Positions 36,118 to 45,407 of a stretch of 64,000 nucleotides of DNA are shown in pieces (position 1 is the stretch's first letter; the number at the start of each line of letters is the position of its first letter). The DNA comes from Corynebacterium sp. HMSC04H06. Lineage in GTDB: Bacteria > Actinomycetota > Actinomycetes > Mycobacteriales > Mycobacteriaceae. The stretch covers positions 62,001 through 126,000 of the forward strand of contig NZ_KV823421.1 in NCBI RefSeq assembly GCF_001815935.1, given 5' to 3'. Made by a program: the position numbers and the translations under genes. A model generated the notes under the pieces. It was not told the origin of the DNA and did no database searches. It saw nothing but the letters and a program-made list of their open reading frames with translations.

Positions 36118-39100
36118 ATGGTCCCGCAGCACTACCTAGCCAGTGCCCTAGCCCCGCGCCCGCGGACTCTCTGGGACGTGCTGTGCACCACCGCTGAACT
36201 TTTCCCGGAGGCAGCCGCCATCGACGACGGCGAGGTGATGACCTACGCCGAACTCATCGACAGCGCCCGCGCCTGGGCCGCTGAGCTGGCCTCCCGGGGT
36301 ATCCGCCGCGGCGACCGCATTGGCATCCGCATGACCTCGGGCCACCGGGATCTCTACCTGGCCATCGTGTCCACCCTGGCGGTGGGCGCGGCCTACGTGC
36401 CGGTGGACGCGGACGACCCGGACGAGCGCGCCGAGATGGTCTTCGGCGAGGCCGACATCGACGGCCTGTTCACCGACGCCGGCTTCCGCGCCCTGCGACG
36501 GCGCGATCCCGCTCCGCTGGAGGAGCCGCAGCCGGGAGATAACGCCTGGATCATCTTCACCTCCGGCTCGACCGGCAAGCCCAAGGGCGTGGCGGTAAGC
36601 AACCGATCTGCGGCGGCCTTCGTGGACGCGGAGGCCGCGCTCTTTTTGACCGACAACCCGCTCGGCCCGGACGACCGCGTGCTGGCGGGCCTGTCCGTAG
36701 CCTTCGACGCCTCCTGCGAGGAGATGTGGCTGGCCTGGGGCCACGGCGCCTGCCTGGTGCCGGCCCCGCGCTCGCTGGTGCGCTCCGGCATGGATCTGGG
36801 CCCCTGGCTCATCCGCCGCGACATCACCGTCGTCTCTACCGTCCCGACCCTGGCCGGCCTCTGGCCCGCGGAGGCGCTGGATCACGTGCGCCTGCTCATC
36901 GTGGGCGGCGAAGCCTGCTCGCAGGAGCTGGTCGAGCGCCTGGCGACCGAGGACCGCGAGATGTGGAATACCTACGGCCCTACCGAGGCCACCGTGGTCG
37001 CCTGCGCCGCGCAGCTCAAGCCCGGCCAGCCCGTCTCCATCGGCCTGCCGCTCAACGGCTGGGATCTGGCCGTCATCGACGGCTCCGGCAACCCGGTTTC
37101 TTACGGCGAGGTCGGCGAGCTGGTTATCGGCGGCGTCGGCCTGGCGTCCTACCTGGACCCGGTCAAGGACGCGGAGAAATACGCGCCGCTAGAGTCCCTC
37201 GGCTGGCAGCGCGCCTACCGCACCGGCGACCACGTGCGGCTGGAAGAAGATGGCCTCTACTTCGTGGGCCGCGTGGACGACCAGGTCAAGATCGGCGGCC
37301 GACGCATTGAGCTCGGCGAGGTCGAGGCGAACGTCGCCGCCCTGGACAACGTCTACAACTCCGCCGTCGCCGTGCAAAAGACCCCCGGCGGCGAGTCCGT
37401 GCTGGTGGGCTACGTGAGCCTGGAAGAGCCCGCGCGGGGCTTCGACGAGCGCCAGGCGCACGAGCGACTAGCCGAGACCATACCGGCGGCGCTGGTGCCG
37501 CGCATCTGCCTTATGGACGAGCTGCCCGTGCGCACCTCTGGCAAGGTGGACAAGAAGGCCCTGCCCTGGCCACTGCCCGGCGTGGGCGTGGACAGCGCCG
37601 GCCTGACCGCCACCGAGGCCTGGCTGGCCCAGCTGTGGGTCGACGTGCTGGGCGTGTCCGTCGAGGACGAAAACGCGGACTTCTTCTCCCTGGGAGGGAC
37701 CTCCCTGGCCGCAGCGACTCTGGTCGGCCGGATCCGCGAGCGCTACCCCACCGTGGCCGTGCGCGAGCTCTACGATCACCCGCGGCTGGGCTCGCTGGCC
37801 GAGCACCTCGCCGGCGCCGAGCCGCGCCCGGCAACCCACGAGCCGCGCTCGGTGGCCCCGGTGGGGGCCGCGACCCGCGTGGCCCAGACCCTCACCAACG
37901 TGGTCGCCATGACGCTATCCGGCATGACCTGGATCGCCTGGCTGCTGCTGGGCTCGAACCTGGCCGCGGCGGCCGGCGTTGATTTCGCCGCGCACACCAG
38001 CTGGTGGCTGGTGGCCGTCCTGCTGGTCGTCTTCGCGACCCCGCTGGGGCGCATCCCCATCGGCGCTTTGGGCGCCCGCGCGCTCACGGCCGGGATCTCC
38101 CCGGGCGACTACCCGCGCGGCGGCTCGGTGCACCTGCGCATCTGGGCCGCGGAGCGCTGGGCGGACGCCTCCGGCTCCCGCGGTATCGCGGGCGCTACCT
38201 GGGTCAACAACTACGCCCGCCTGCTGGGGGTAAAGATTGGCAAGTCCGTGGACCTGCACACCCTGCCGCCCGTGACCGGGCTGCTGACGGTGGGCAAGCA
38301 CGCCGCCATCGAGCCGGGCGTGGACCTGTCCGGCTACTGGGTGGACGGGGACATCGTCCACGTCGGGGCCATCGACATCAAGGAGGGTGCTCGCATCGGC
38401 GCGCGCTCGACCCTGCTGCCCGGCGCGGTCATCGGCGCTTATGCCCACGTGGAGACCGGCTCCACCGTGACCGGGGCCAAGAAGGTCAAGGCGGGCCAGC
38501 GCTGGTCCGGCTCCCCGGCGCGCAAGGTCGGCCGCTCCAAGCACCGCTTCCCCGACCACCCGCCGGCGCGGCGCTCCAGCTGGGTGCCGGTCTACGGGCT
38601 GACCTCAGTGGTGCTGTCGCTGCTGCCAATCGTCGCTATGGCGGCCGGCGCCGCGCTGGTGGTCTGGCTGGTGAACGGCCCGGGCAACCCCGCAGTCGGC
38701 GCCATGCTTTTCGCACCGCTGGGCGGGCTGGTGGCCTTCGCGGTCCACCTGGCGCTGACCTGGGCGGGCGTGCGGCTGTTCTCGCTGGGGCTCAAGCCCG
38801 GCACGAACCCGGTGCGCTCCGCGGCCGGCTGGCGCACGTGGACCATCACCCGCCTGATGGACGACGCGCGCACCAACCTCTTCCCGCTCTACGCGGGACA
38901 GCTGACCCCGGCCTGGCTGCGTAGCCTGGGTGCGAAGATCGGCTCCGACGTGGAGGTCTCCACCGCCGTGATGGTGCCCAAGTTCGCGGAGGTCAAGGAC
39001 GGCGCGTTCCTCGCCGACGACACCCTCCTGGGCGGCTACGAGCTCGGCGGCGGCTGGATGCTCACCGGCGTGTCCAAGGTGGGCAAGCGCTCCTTCCTGG

Positions 39101-39954
39101 GCAACTCGGGCGTGACGGGCCCGGGCCGCAAGCTGTCCAAGAACTCCTTGGTGGCCGTGCTCTCCTCGACCCCGAAGAAGTCCAAGGCCGGCGCCAACTG
39201 GTGGGGCTCCCCGCCGGAGCGCATGCGCCGTGTGGAGGCCCACGTCTCCACCGGCGAGTCCCGCACCTACCGTCCGGGCCTGGGCGTGAAGGTGGGCCGC
39301 GGGCTGGTGGAGACCCTCCGCCTGCTGGCCCCAATGGCCTCGGCCATGCTAGCCGCCGGCGTGCTGGCTACCCTGCTGTGGCTGCTCAAGGCCGCCAACC
39401 TGGGCGTGGCGATCGCGCTGAGCGGCCTCGTCCTCATGGCGGCGGGCGCGGTCGCGGTGGCGATTGCCTGGGTGGCCAAGTGGGTCTGCGTCGGTAAACA
39501 CCGCGCCGCGGATCACCCGCTGTGGTCGGCGTTCGTCTGGCTCAACGAGCTGCAGGACACCTTCGTGGAGGTCGTCGCCGCGCCGTGGTTTTTCAACCAC
39601 ACCACCGGCGCGGGCGAAATCAACCTGGCGCTGCGTGCGCTGGGGGTCAAGATCGGCCGCGGCGCCTGGATTGAGACCTACTGGTTCCCAGAGACGGACC
39701 TGTGCGTGGTCGGCCGCGGCGCATCCGTGGGCCCCGGCACGGTGGTCCAGACCCACCTTTTCCAGGACCGCGTGATGAGCCTGGATACCGTCACCGTCTC
39801 CGACGGGGCGACCCTGGCCGCCCACTCGGTCGCCCTTCCGGCCGCCACCATCGGGGCCGGCGCGACCGTCGCGCCCGGCTCCCTGGTCATGCGCGGCGAT
39901 GCCGTGCCGAGCGACTCCGCCTGGCAGGGCAACCCCATCGAGCCGCTCGCCTAA
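36118..39954 (+). CDS. Pls/PosA-type nonribosomal peptide synthetase (amino-acid polymer synthase family)
   Basis: 1278-aa membrane-bound synthetase. An adenylation domain (~1-490) has TSGSTGKPKG (from T148), YGPTEA (from Y286), YRTGD and Lys476 in TSGKVDKKALP. A carrier domain has LGGTSL with Ser529 for phosphopantetheine. Three left-handed-helix acyltransferase-like modules (~690-810, ~930-1060, ~1150-1278) are separated by paired TM segments, as in epsilon-poly-lysine synthetase. There is no classical condensation or thioesterase domain. Asp197 would bind the amino group, and the acidic Glu201 in the pocket suggests a basic amino acid. Product unknown. The start abuts marR (TAAATG) and the stop overlaps the phosphoesterase gene by 4 bp. 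Confidence 0.85.
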   Translation: MVPQHYLASALAPRPRTLWDVLCTTAELFPEAAAIDDGEVMTYAELIDSARAWAAELASRGIRRGDRIGIRMTSGHRDLYLAIVSTLAVGAAYVPVDADDPDERAEMVFGEADIDGLFTDAGFRALRRRDPAPLEEPQPGDNAWIIFTSGSTGKPKGVAVSNRSAAAFVDAEAALFLTDNPLGPDDRVLAGLSVAFDASCEEMWLAWGHGACLVPAPRSLVRSGMDLGPWLIRRDITVVSTVPTLAGLWPAEALDHVRLLIVGGEACSQELVERLATEDREMWNTYGPTEATVVACAAQLKPGQPVSIGLPLNGWDLAVIDGSGNPVSYGEVGELVIGGVGLASYLDPVKDAEKYAPLESLGWQRAYRTGDHVRLEEDGLYFVGRVDDQVKIGGRRIELGEVEANVAALDNVYNSAVAVQKTPGGESVLVGYVSLEEPARGFDERQAHERLAETIPAALVPRICLMDELPVRTSGKVDKKALPWPLPGVGVDSAGLTATEAWLAQLWVDVLGVSVEDENADFFSLGGTSLAAATLVGRIRERYPTVAVRELYDHPRLGSLAEHLAGAEPRPATHEPRSVAPVGAATRVAQTLTNVVAMTLSGMTWIAWLLLGSNLAAAAGVDFAAHTSWWLVAVLLVVFATPLGRIPIGALGARALTAGISPGDYPRGGSVHLRIWAAERWADASGSRGIAGATWVNNYARLLGVKIGKSVDLHTLPPVTGLLTVGKHAAIEPGVDLSGYWVDGDIVHVGAIDIKEGARIGARSTLLPGAVIGAYAHVETGSTVTGAKKVKAGQRWSGSPARKVGRSKHRFPDHPPARRSSWVPVYGLTSVVLSLLPIVAMAAGAALVVWLVNGPGNPAVGAMLFAPLGGLVAFAVHLALTWAGVRLFSLGLKPGTNPVRSAAGWRTWTITRLMDDARTNLFPLYAGQLTPAWLRSLGAKIGSDVEVSTAVMVPKFAEVKDGAFLADDTLLGGYELGGGWMLTGVSKVGKRSFLGNSGVTGPGRKLSKNSLVAVLSSTPKKSKAGANWWGSPPERMRRVEAHVSTGESRTYRPGLGVKVGRGLVETLRLLAPMASAMLAAGVLATLLWLLKAANLGVAIALSGLVLMAAGAVAVAIAWVAKWVCVGKHRAADHPLWSAFVWLNELQDTFVEVVAAPWFFNHTTGAGEINLALRALGVKIGRGAWIETYWFPETDLCVVGRGASVGPGTVVQTHLFQDRVMSLDTVTVSDGATLAAHSVALPAATIGAGATVAPGSLVMRGDAVPSDSAWQGNPIEPLA

Positions 39955-41555
39955 CGCGGGAAGTCCTGGAATTTCAGCATCTTCTCGGCCTTGAAATCCC
40001 AGGCTTCCACGCGCACCCGGTCCGGGTAGACCTTTATCCGCAGGCCGGACGATGCCGCGTCCTTCTCCTTCACGATTTCCTCGTCGTGGTCGCCGTCGGG
40101 CAGGTATTCGTTGAGGATCGCCCCGGTGTTGACCACCGGGAAGGCGGCGTCTTTGTAGCGGTAGGTACCCCACCAGTTGTTCTGACGCAACGAGGAGTGC
40201 GAGTGGCTGGTAAAGGCCACGATATTCGGGTGTCGGGCGAGCACCTCACTGAGCGCTTCTAGGTCCTCGAAGTCGTTTTGGTACCACGCCGAGTGCGACA
40301 TCGACACCGTCTGCGGCAGCAGCGGGTGGGTAAACACCAGCGGGGTTACTCCCCGGCTCTCCCAGAAGCCCAGGCGGGAGTCCAGCCAGCCCAGCTGCTC
40401 TTCTGACAGACGCTGGAAGGGCTCCTTGCCGCCGCGGTCGATATCGGAGTAGTACTCCGTGTTGATCGAGATCAGCGGCACCCCGCTGGCCATGACCTCC
40501 GCCCAGGGCTTCTCCTGGCCCGAGTGCTCTAGGAAGCGCTGCAGGTAGGTCTCCGAGCCTTCGGGCCCGTACATCTCGTGGTTGCCGATGGTCCACAGCT
40601 CCGTGCCGGAATCATGCGGCTGTGCCCGGTGCGCGGCGAGGAACTCATCCCACTGCGCCTTCGAGCCGTCATCGACTAAGTCCCCGTTGAGCACCAGCGC
40701 GTCCGCCTTGTCCTCCATGCCGTTGAGCTGGCGCACCGCGTCCTGGTAGTCCTCCGGGTCTCCCTGCACGTCGGAGAGCACGTCCACGACTGCCTCCGGC
40801 GTGCCCGCCTGCCCGAGCGGGCGCGTGACCTGAACGTTGTCCAGCGCCCACCACCAGTCATCGTTGCCGTTGCGGTAGACGAATTCTACCTGCATGGTTT
40901 TAGCCCCCGCCGGCACGTCGAGCTCCAGGCTCTCGTGCTTGGAGAAGACGTCCTCGGAAAAGACCGCGACCTCGCGCGCCTCACCGCCATCGAAAGCCAC
41001 GCGCACCGCCGCCGACTGCTCCGGGGAACCCTGCCGGTAGTGGTGATCGAATTCCAGGTTCACGGTCTCCCCGCCCACGGGGATCTCCGGGCTACGCAGC
41101 GCCGTGGTCATGGAGTCGGTCTCATTGAGACGCTGCTGCTTGTTATCCACGATGGCGACGTTGCCGTGCGCCTGCGTGAACCAGTGGCGCATGTCCGTCC
41201 CGGCCGCCCAGGTCCAGTCCCGGATGGTGGACAGCGCCCACCCTTTCCAACGCGCCTCCCCAGACCTGACCCCGGACGTCGCCACCGACCAGCCCTCCGG
41301 CACGTTGTGCGTGAACTTCGCGGGATTAGGCACCGCGTCGAAGCCCTCCGACCAGAGGACCCGGTCCCCCGAGTCAGCATCAGGATCAGAAACAGAAGAA
41401 GAACTAGACGACGAGCTCAACGAAGAACCCGACGACAACGAGGACAAAGAGGATAGAGACGAAGTAGAAGACACAGACGACTGCGCGTGCGCCACCGGTG
41501 CAGCAAGGACCGCGATGCACAGCAAGCTGACGAAAAAACGGGAAGAGTTATTCAC
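39951..41555 (-). CDS. Secreted metallophosphoesterase with Ser-rich linker
   Basis: 534-aa exported calcineurin-like phosphoesterase. A signal peptide (~1-24, ending AHA) is followed by a Ser-rich tract (~26-56) and a jelly-roll-like domain (~65-245, EFVYRNGNDDWWWALDNV). The catalytic domain has LSDVQGD (~262), NGDLVDD, GNHEMYGP, FTHPLL and TSHSHSS. The first metal motif is D-x-Q instead of D-x-H. GTG 41555 sits in the loop of a perfect 12-bp hairpin. Substrate unknown; the second such enzyme lies at 45408-46637. Confidence 0.85.
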   Translation of the reverse strand: MNNSSRFFVSLLCIAVLAAPVAHAQSSVSSTSSLSSLSSLSSGSSLSSSSSSSSVSDPDADSGDRVLWSEGFDAVPNPAKFTHNVPEGWSVATSGVRSGEARWKGWALSTIRDWTWAAGTDMRHWFTQAHGNVAIVDNKQQRLNETDSMTTALRSPEIPVGGETVNLEFDHHYRQGSPEQSAAVRVAFDGGEAREVAVFSEDVFSKHESLELDVPAGAKTMQVEFVYRNGNDDWWWALDNVQVTRPLGQAGTPEAVVDVLSDVQGDPEDYQDAVRQLNGMEDKADALVLNGDLVDDGSKAQWDEFLAAHRAQPHDSGTELWTIGNHEMYGPEGSETYLQRFLEHSGQEKPWAEVMASGVPLISINTEYYSDIDRGGKEPFQRLSEEQLGWLDSRLGFWESRGVTPLVFTHPLLPQTVSMSHSAWYQNDFEDLEALSEVLARHPNIVAFTSHSHSSLRQNNWWGTYRYKDAAFPVVNTGAILNEYLPDGDHDEEIVKEKDAASSGLRIKVYPDRVRVEAWDFKAEKMLKFQDFPR

Positions 41556-41570
41556 CCCAATAACTCTTCC
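41541..41570 (-). promoter_or_regulatory. Perfect 12-bp hairpin enclosing the start codon of the phosphoesterase
   Basis: GGAAGAGTTATT (41541-41552) and its exact reverse complement AATAACTCTTCC (41559-41570) flank CACCCC. On the minus strand the loop reads GGGGTG, so the GTG start (41553-41555) is in the loop and a GGAAGAG Shine-Dalgarno-like sequence is in the 5' arm. As RNA it could block ribosome loading; as DNA it could be a repressor operator. Confidence 0.7.
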
Positions 41571-41623
41571 CTACCCGCTTCACCGCAGGGTGACGACGAG
41601 ATTAACCCTTAGGAAACTTCCTC

Positions 41624-42523
41624 CTAGTCACCGATCTGGTCGCGGCCGCGCTTGACGATGTTCTCGTCTACCTCGCCCACGACGGAGTGGTCCTTGTTCG
41701 TGTACTCGAACTTGGACAAAACGTAGCGCATGGCGTTGATGCGGGCGCGCTTCTTGTCATTCGACTTGATGGTGATCCACGGGGACTCGTCCGTATCCGT
41801 GTAGCGGAACTGCTCTTCCTTGGCGCGGGTGTAGTCATCCCACTTGTCCAAGGAAGCTAGGTCCATTGGCGAGAGCTTCCACTGGCGCACCGGGTCGATC
41901 TGGCGGATGGCAAAGCGGGTGCGCTGTTCCTTCCGGGTCACGGAGAACCACAGCTTGGTCAGGGAGATGCCAGAGCCTAGGATCATGTTCTCCAACATCG
42001 GCACCTCGCGGAGGAACTCAGCGTGCTGCGACTCGGTGCAAAAGCCCATGACGCGCTCAACGCCGGAGCGGTTGTACCAGGAACGGTCGAAGAAGACGAT
42101 TTCCCCGCCGGCCGGGAAGTGCTGGATATAGCGCTGGAAGTACCAGGAGGTCGACTCGCGCGGGGACGGCTTCTCCAGGGCCACCGTGCGCGCACCACGC
42201 GGGTTGAGGTGCTCGTTGAAGCGCTTAATGGTACCGCCCTTGCCCGCGGCGTCGCGGCCCTCAAAGAGGATAATGTGGCGCTGGCCCGTTTCCTTGGTCC
42301 AGTTCTGCCACTTCAGCAGCTCGATCTGGAGCGCACGCTTAGTGGACTCGTATTCGTCGCGCGTCATGCGCTCGTCATAAGGGTAGTTTTCCCGCCAGGT
42401 CTGGACCGGCGAGCCATCCGGCATAATCAGCGCCGGGTCATCCTCATCAGAGTCGTCGACGACGTAGCCGTCGGTCTGCGCCAAGTCGATCTCGGGAAGT
42501 TCGTCGTCTTTGTGTTCAGCCAT
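41624..42523 (-). CDS. ppk2: Polyphosphate kinase 2 family protein
   Basis: 299-aa PPK2 enzyme, a P-loop kinase using polyphosphate to phosphorylate nucleotides (mainly GDP/ADP) or the reverse. Walker A is FEGRDAAGKGGTIKRF, the Walker B/lid is FFDRSWYNRSGVERVMGF, and KLWFSVTRKEQRTRF follows. An acidic N-terminal ~45 residues precedes the domain. It is a single-domain class I type like C. glutamicum PPK2B, which also lies beside the porA/porH genes. Confidence 0.93.
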   Translation of the reverse strand: MAEHKDDELPEIDLAQTDGYVVDDSDEDDPALIMPDGSPVQTWRENYPYDERMTRDEYESTKRALQIELLKWQNWTKETGQRHIILFEGRDAAGKGGTIKRFNEHLNPRGARTVALEKPSPRESTSWYFQRYIQHFPAGGEIVFFDRSWYNRSGVERVMGFCTESQHAEFLREVPMLENMILGSGISLTKLWFSVTRKEQRTRFAIRQIDPVRQWKLSPMDLASLDKWDDYTRAKEEQFRYTDTDESPWITIKSNDKKRARINAMRYVLSKFEYTNKDHSVVGEVDENIVKRGRDQIGD

Positions 42524-42590
42524 GTATTAAGTGTAACCTCCCCACCCCATTCTGGCGCGCCGATCTAGACATCTACTGTGCACCAACGAT

Positions 42591-42619
42591 CAAAAAGACC
42601 CCGTCCGAAGACGGGGTCT
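42591..42619 (-). terminator. Rho-independent terminator of the porin operon
   Basis: Perfect stem AGACCCCGTC-CGAA-GACGGGGTCT (42596-42619) followed on the minus strand by TTTTTG. It lies 35 bp beyond the porA stop. A second palindrome, AACTGCTT-C-AAGCAGTT (42626-42642), sits between the stop and this hairpin. Confidence 0.85.
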
Positions 42620-42654
42620 CAAGCCAACTGCTTCAAGCAGTTAGAGCATTGTTC

Positions 42655-42786
42655 TTAGACGAACATGCCGATCAGCTGGGACAGACCCTTGCCGAGATCA
42701 ACCAGCGGTGCCATGAAGTCGGTGAAGCGGGCCAGATCTGCAGCGAAGGCGGAAGAACCAGCAAAGAAATCGAGAGCGTTCTCCAT
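42655..42786 (-). CDS. porA: PorA-type mycomembrane porin
   Basis: 43-aa acidic-to-neutral amphipathic protein without a signal peptide: it starts MENALDFFAGSSAF and ends SQLIGMFV. Size, the MEN start, the lack of signal sequence and the position between PPK2 and porH match C. glutamicum PorA (45 aa), which forms the major outer-membrane channel together with PorH and is O-mycoloylated. Ser residues (for example SS at 11-12) could be mycoloylation sites, by analogy. A ribosome site AAGGAG precedes the ATG. A strong terminator follows. Confidence 0.85.
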   Translation of the reverse strand: MENALDFFAGSSAFAADLARFTDFMAPLVDLGKGLSQLIGMFV

Positions 42787-42837
42787 TTTATTTCTCCTTA
42801 TTTAGAGTTGATTGATGGTGTCTGCGATATCAGAGAA

Positions 42838-43062
42838 TTACTTCTCAGCAGCCTCAGCGGCAGCCTCAGCGGCAGCCTCAGAGGCATCTACGTTCGCAGC
42901 AGTGTTCGGGAAGAAGTCGCCAGCCTCCGGGTTAGAGGACAGGAAGAAGACGCCGTTGAACAGATTGTTGACAATGTTCGGAATAGCGTTGAAGACCTTG
43001 CCCCAGCCTTCCCAGGTGTCAACGAAGTTGTCGATGTGAGTCTGGATGAGAGAGAGATCCAT
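42838..43062 (-). CDS. porH: PorH-type mycomembrane porin with Ala/Glu repeat tail
   Basis: 74-aa protein starting MDLSLIQTHIDNFVDTW, very like the MDLSLL start of C. glutamicum PorH, with an amphipathic hydrophobic core (KVFNAIPNIVNNLFNGVFFL) and no signal peptide. It is longer than the 57-aa C. glutamicum protein owing to a C-terminal tail EAAAEAAAEAAEK encoded by near-perfect 12-bp tandem repeats. PorH and PorA form a hetero-oligomeric channel in the mycolic-acid outer membrane. AGGAG precedes the ATG. It lies 51 bp upstream of porA, in one operon. Confidence 0.85.
   Translation of the reverse strand: MDLSLIQTHIDNFVDTWEGWGKVFNAIPNIVNNLFNGVFFLSSNPEAGDFFPNTAANVDASEAAAEAAAEAAEK
42848..42880. 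repeat. 12-bp tandem repeats in the porH 3' end
   Basis: About 2.7 copies of CAGCCTCAGCGG on the plus strand encode the AEAA units of the PorH tail. The unit is a multiple of three, so copy-number change would lengthen or shorten the tail without a frameshift. Confidence 0.7.
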
Positions 43063-43080
43063 ATTGAACTCCTAATCTAG

Positions 43081-43515
43081 TTCCGACTTACGCCGGAGAG
43101 GGTTTGCGGTTTTGCAGACACCCTGCGGGCGTCACACGAAGTAATTTTGCCACAATATTTCCGAACGTCAACCGGAGTATTTCTCCATAATTTATTTAAC
43201 ACCAAAAACTCACGCCACACTCGACACTTAATATTTAGGCGGTTCAGGTGTGCCACCCCCGCTTTTCCTGCAGTTTTGTACGAGAATTCCAGGAATTTTT
43301 TTCATTCACAGATTTCTACGTAACAGACATTTGTTTCGCCGCGATAAACCTACCCAAATTTCCAAGGTTTCAGCGTCAGAATCCCCTGGGCCGCCACCCT
43401 ATTACAGGGGTAATTTAAGGTCTGGATCCCTGGCTTTCACGGGGACGAAATCTTAAGTCTGAACAACTGTTAAACGGGTGCTGTAAAGCCATTTAAGGCG
43501 AGATACATACGCCAA
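43081..43515. other. AT-rich gene-free interval between groEL terminator and porH
   Basis: About 435 bp, clearly richer in A/T than the rest of the window. On the minus strand TTGACG (43166-43171) and CAAAAT (43144-43149), 16 bp apart, form a plausible porH promoter with a leader of ~75 nt. A 5-bp inverted repeat ATTAC-AGGG-GTAAT lies at 43401-43414. Short open frames on both strands lack ribosome sites and recognisable similarity. No gene is called. Confidence 0.5.
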
Positions 43516-43546
43516 AAGGCCGCCCCCCTGGGTGGGAGGCGGCCTT
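43516..43546 (-). terminator. Rho-independent terminator of groEL
   Basis: Stem AAGGCCGCC/GGCGGCCTT (43516-43524 with 43538-43546) with additional C/G pairing inside the loop, followed on the minus strand by TTTTGG. It lies 23 bp beyond the groEL stop. Confidence 0.8.
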
Positions 43547-43569
43547 AGCTTTATGGGCTGATTGTGGAC

Positions 43570-45237
<1,668 letters not shown>

Positions 45238-45337
45238 TTATTAGATAGGACGACACTCACGTCGGTGCTTGCATGGACGCCCGCGACGGCATGATTGGCG
45301 AGTGTTAGACCAACCTCAACCATGCAAACCAAGATTT

Positions 45338-45364
45338 CTAGCACTCGCCTTCTGCAAGTGCTAA
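45338..45364 (-). promoter_or_regulatory. CIRCE element (HrcA operator), proximal
   Basis: CTAGCACTC-N9-AAGTGCTAA matches CIRCE (TTAGCACTC-N9-GAGTGCTAA) at 16 of 18 arm positions. It lies ~120 bp upstream of the groEL ATG. Confidence 0.85.
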
Positions 45365-45372
45365 AGACCATT

Positions 45373-45399
45373 CTGGCACTCGGGACCCCCGAGTGCAAG
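45373..45399 (-). promoter_or_regulatory. Second CIRCE-like element, distal
   Basis: CTGGCACTC-N9-GAGTGCAAG, with the inner GCACTC/GAGTGC perfect and the outer bases degraded. It is 8 bp from the proximal copy and 8 bp after the phosphoesterase stop, so the two operators are tandem. Confidence 0.7.
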
Positions 45400-45407
45400 G
45401 ACGCTTC

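Noticed and set aside
42841-42886. CRISPR-like short repeats
   Set aside because: The repeats are contiguous 12-bp coding units in porH without spacers.
43250-43456. 68-codon plus-strand open frame in the porH upstream region
   Set aside because: GTG start without a ribosome site, basic low-information sequence, no family match.
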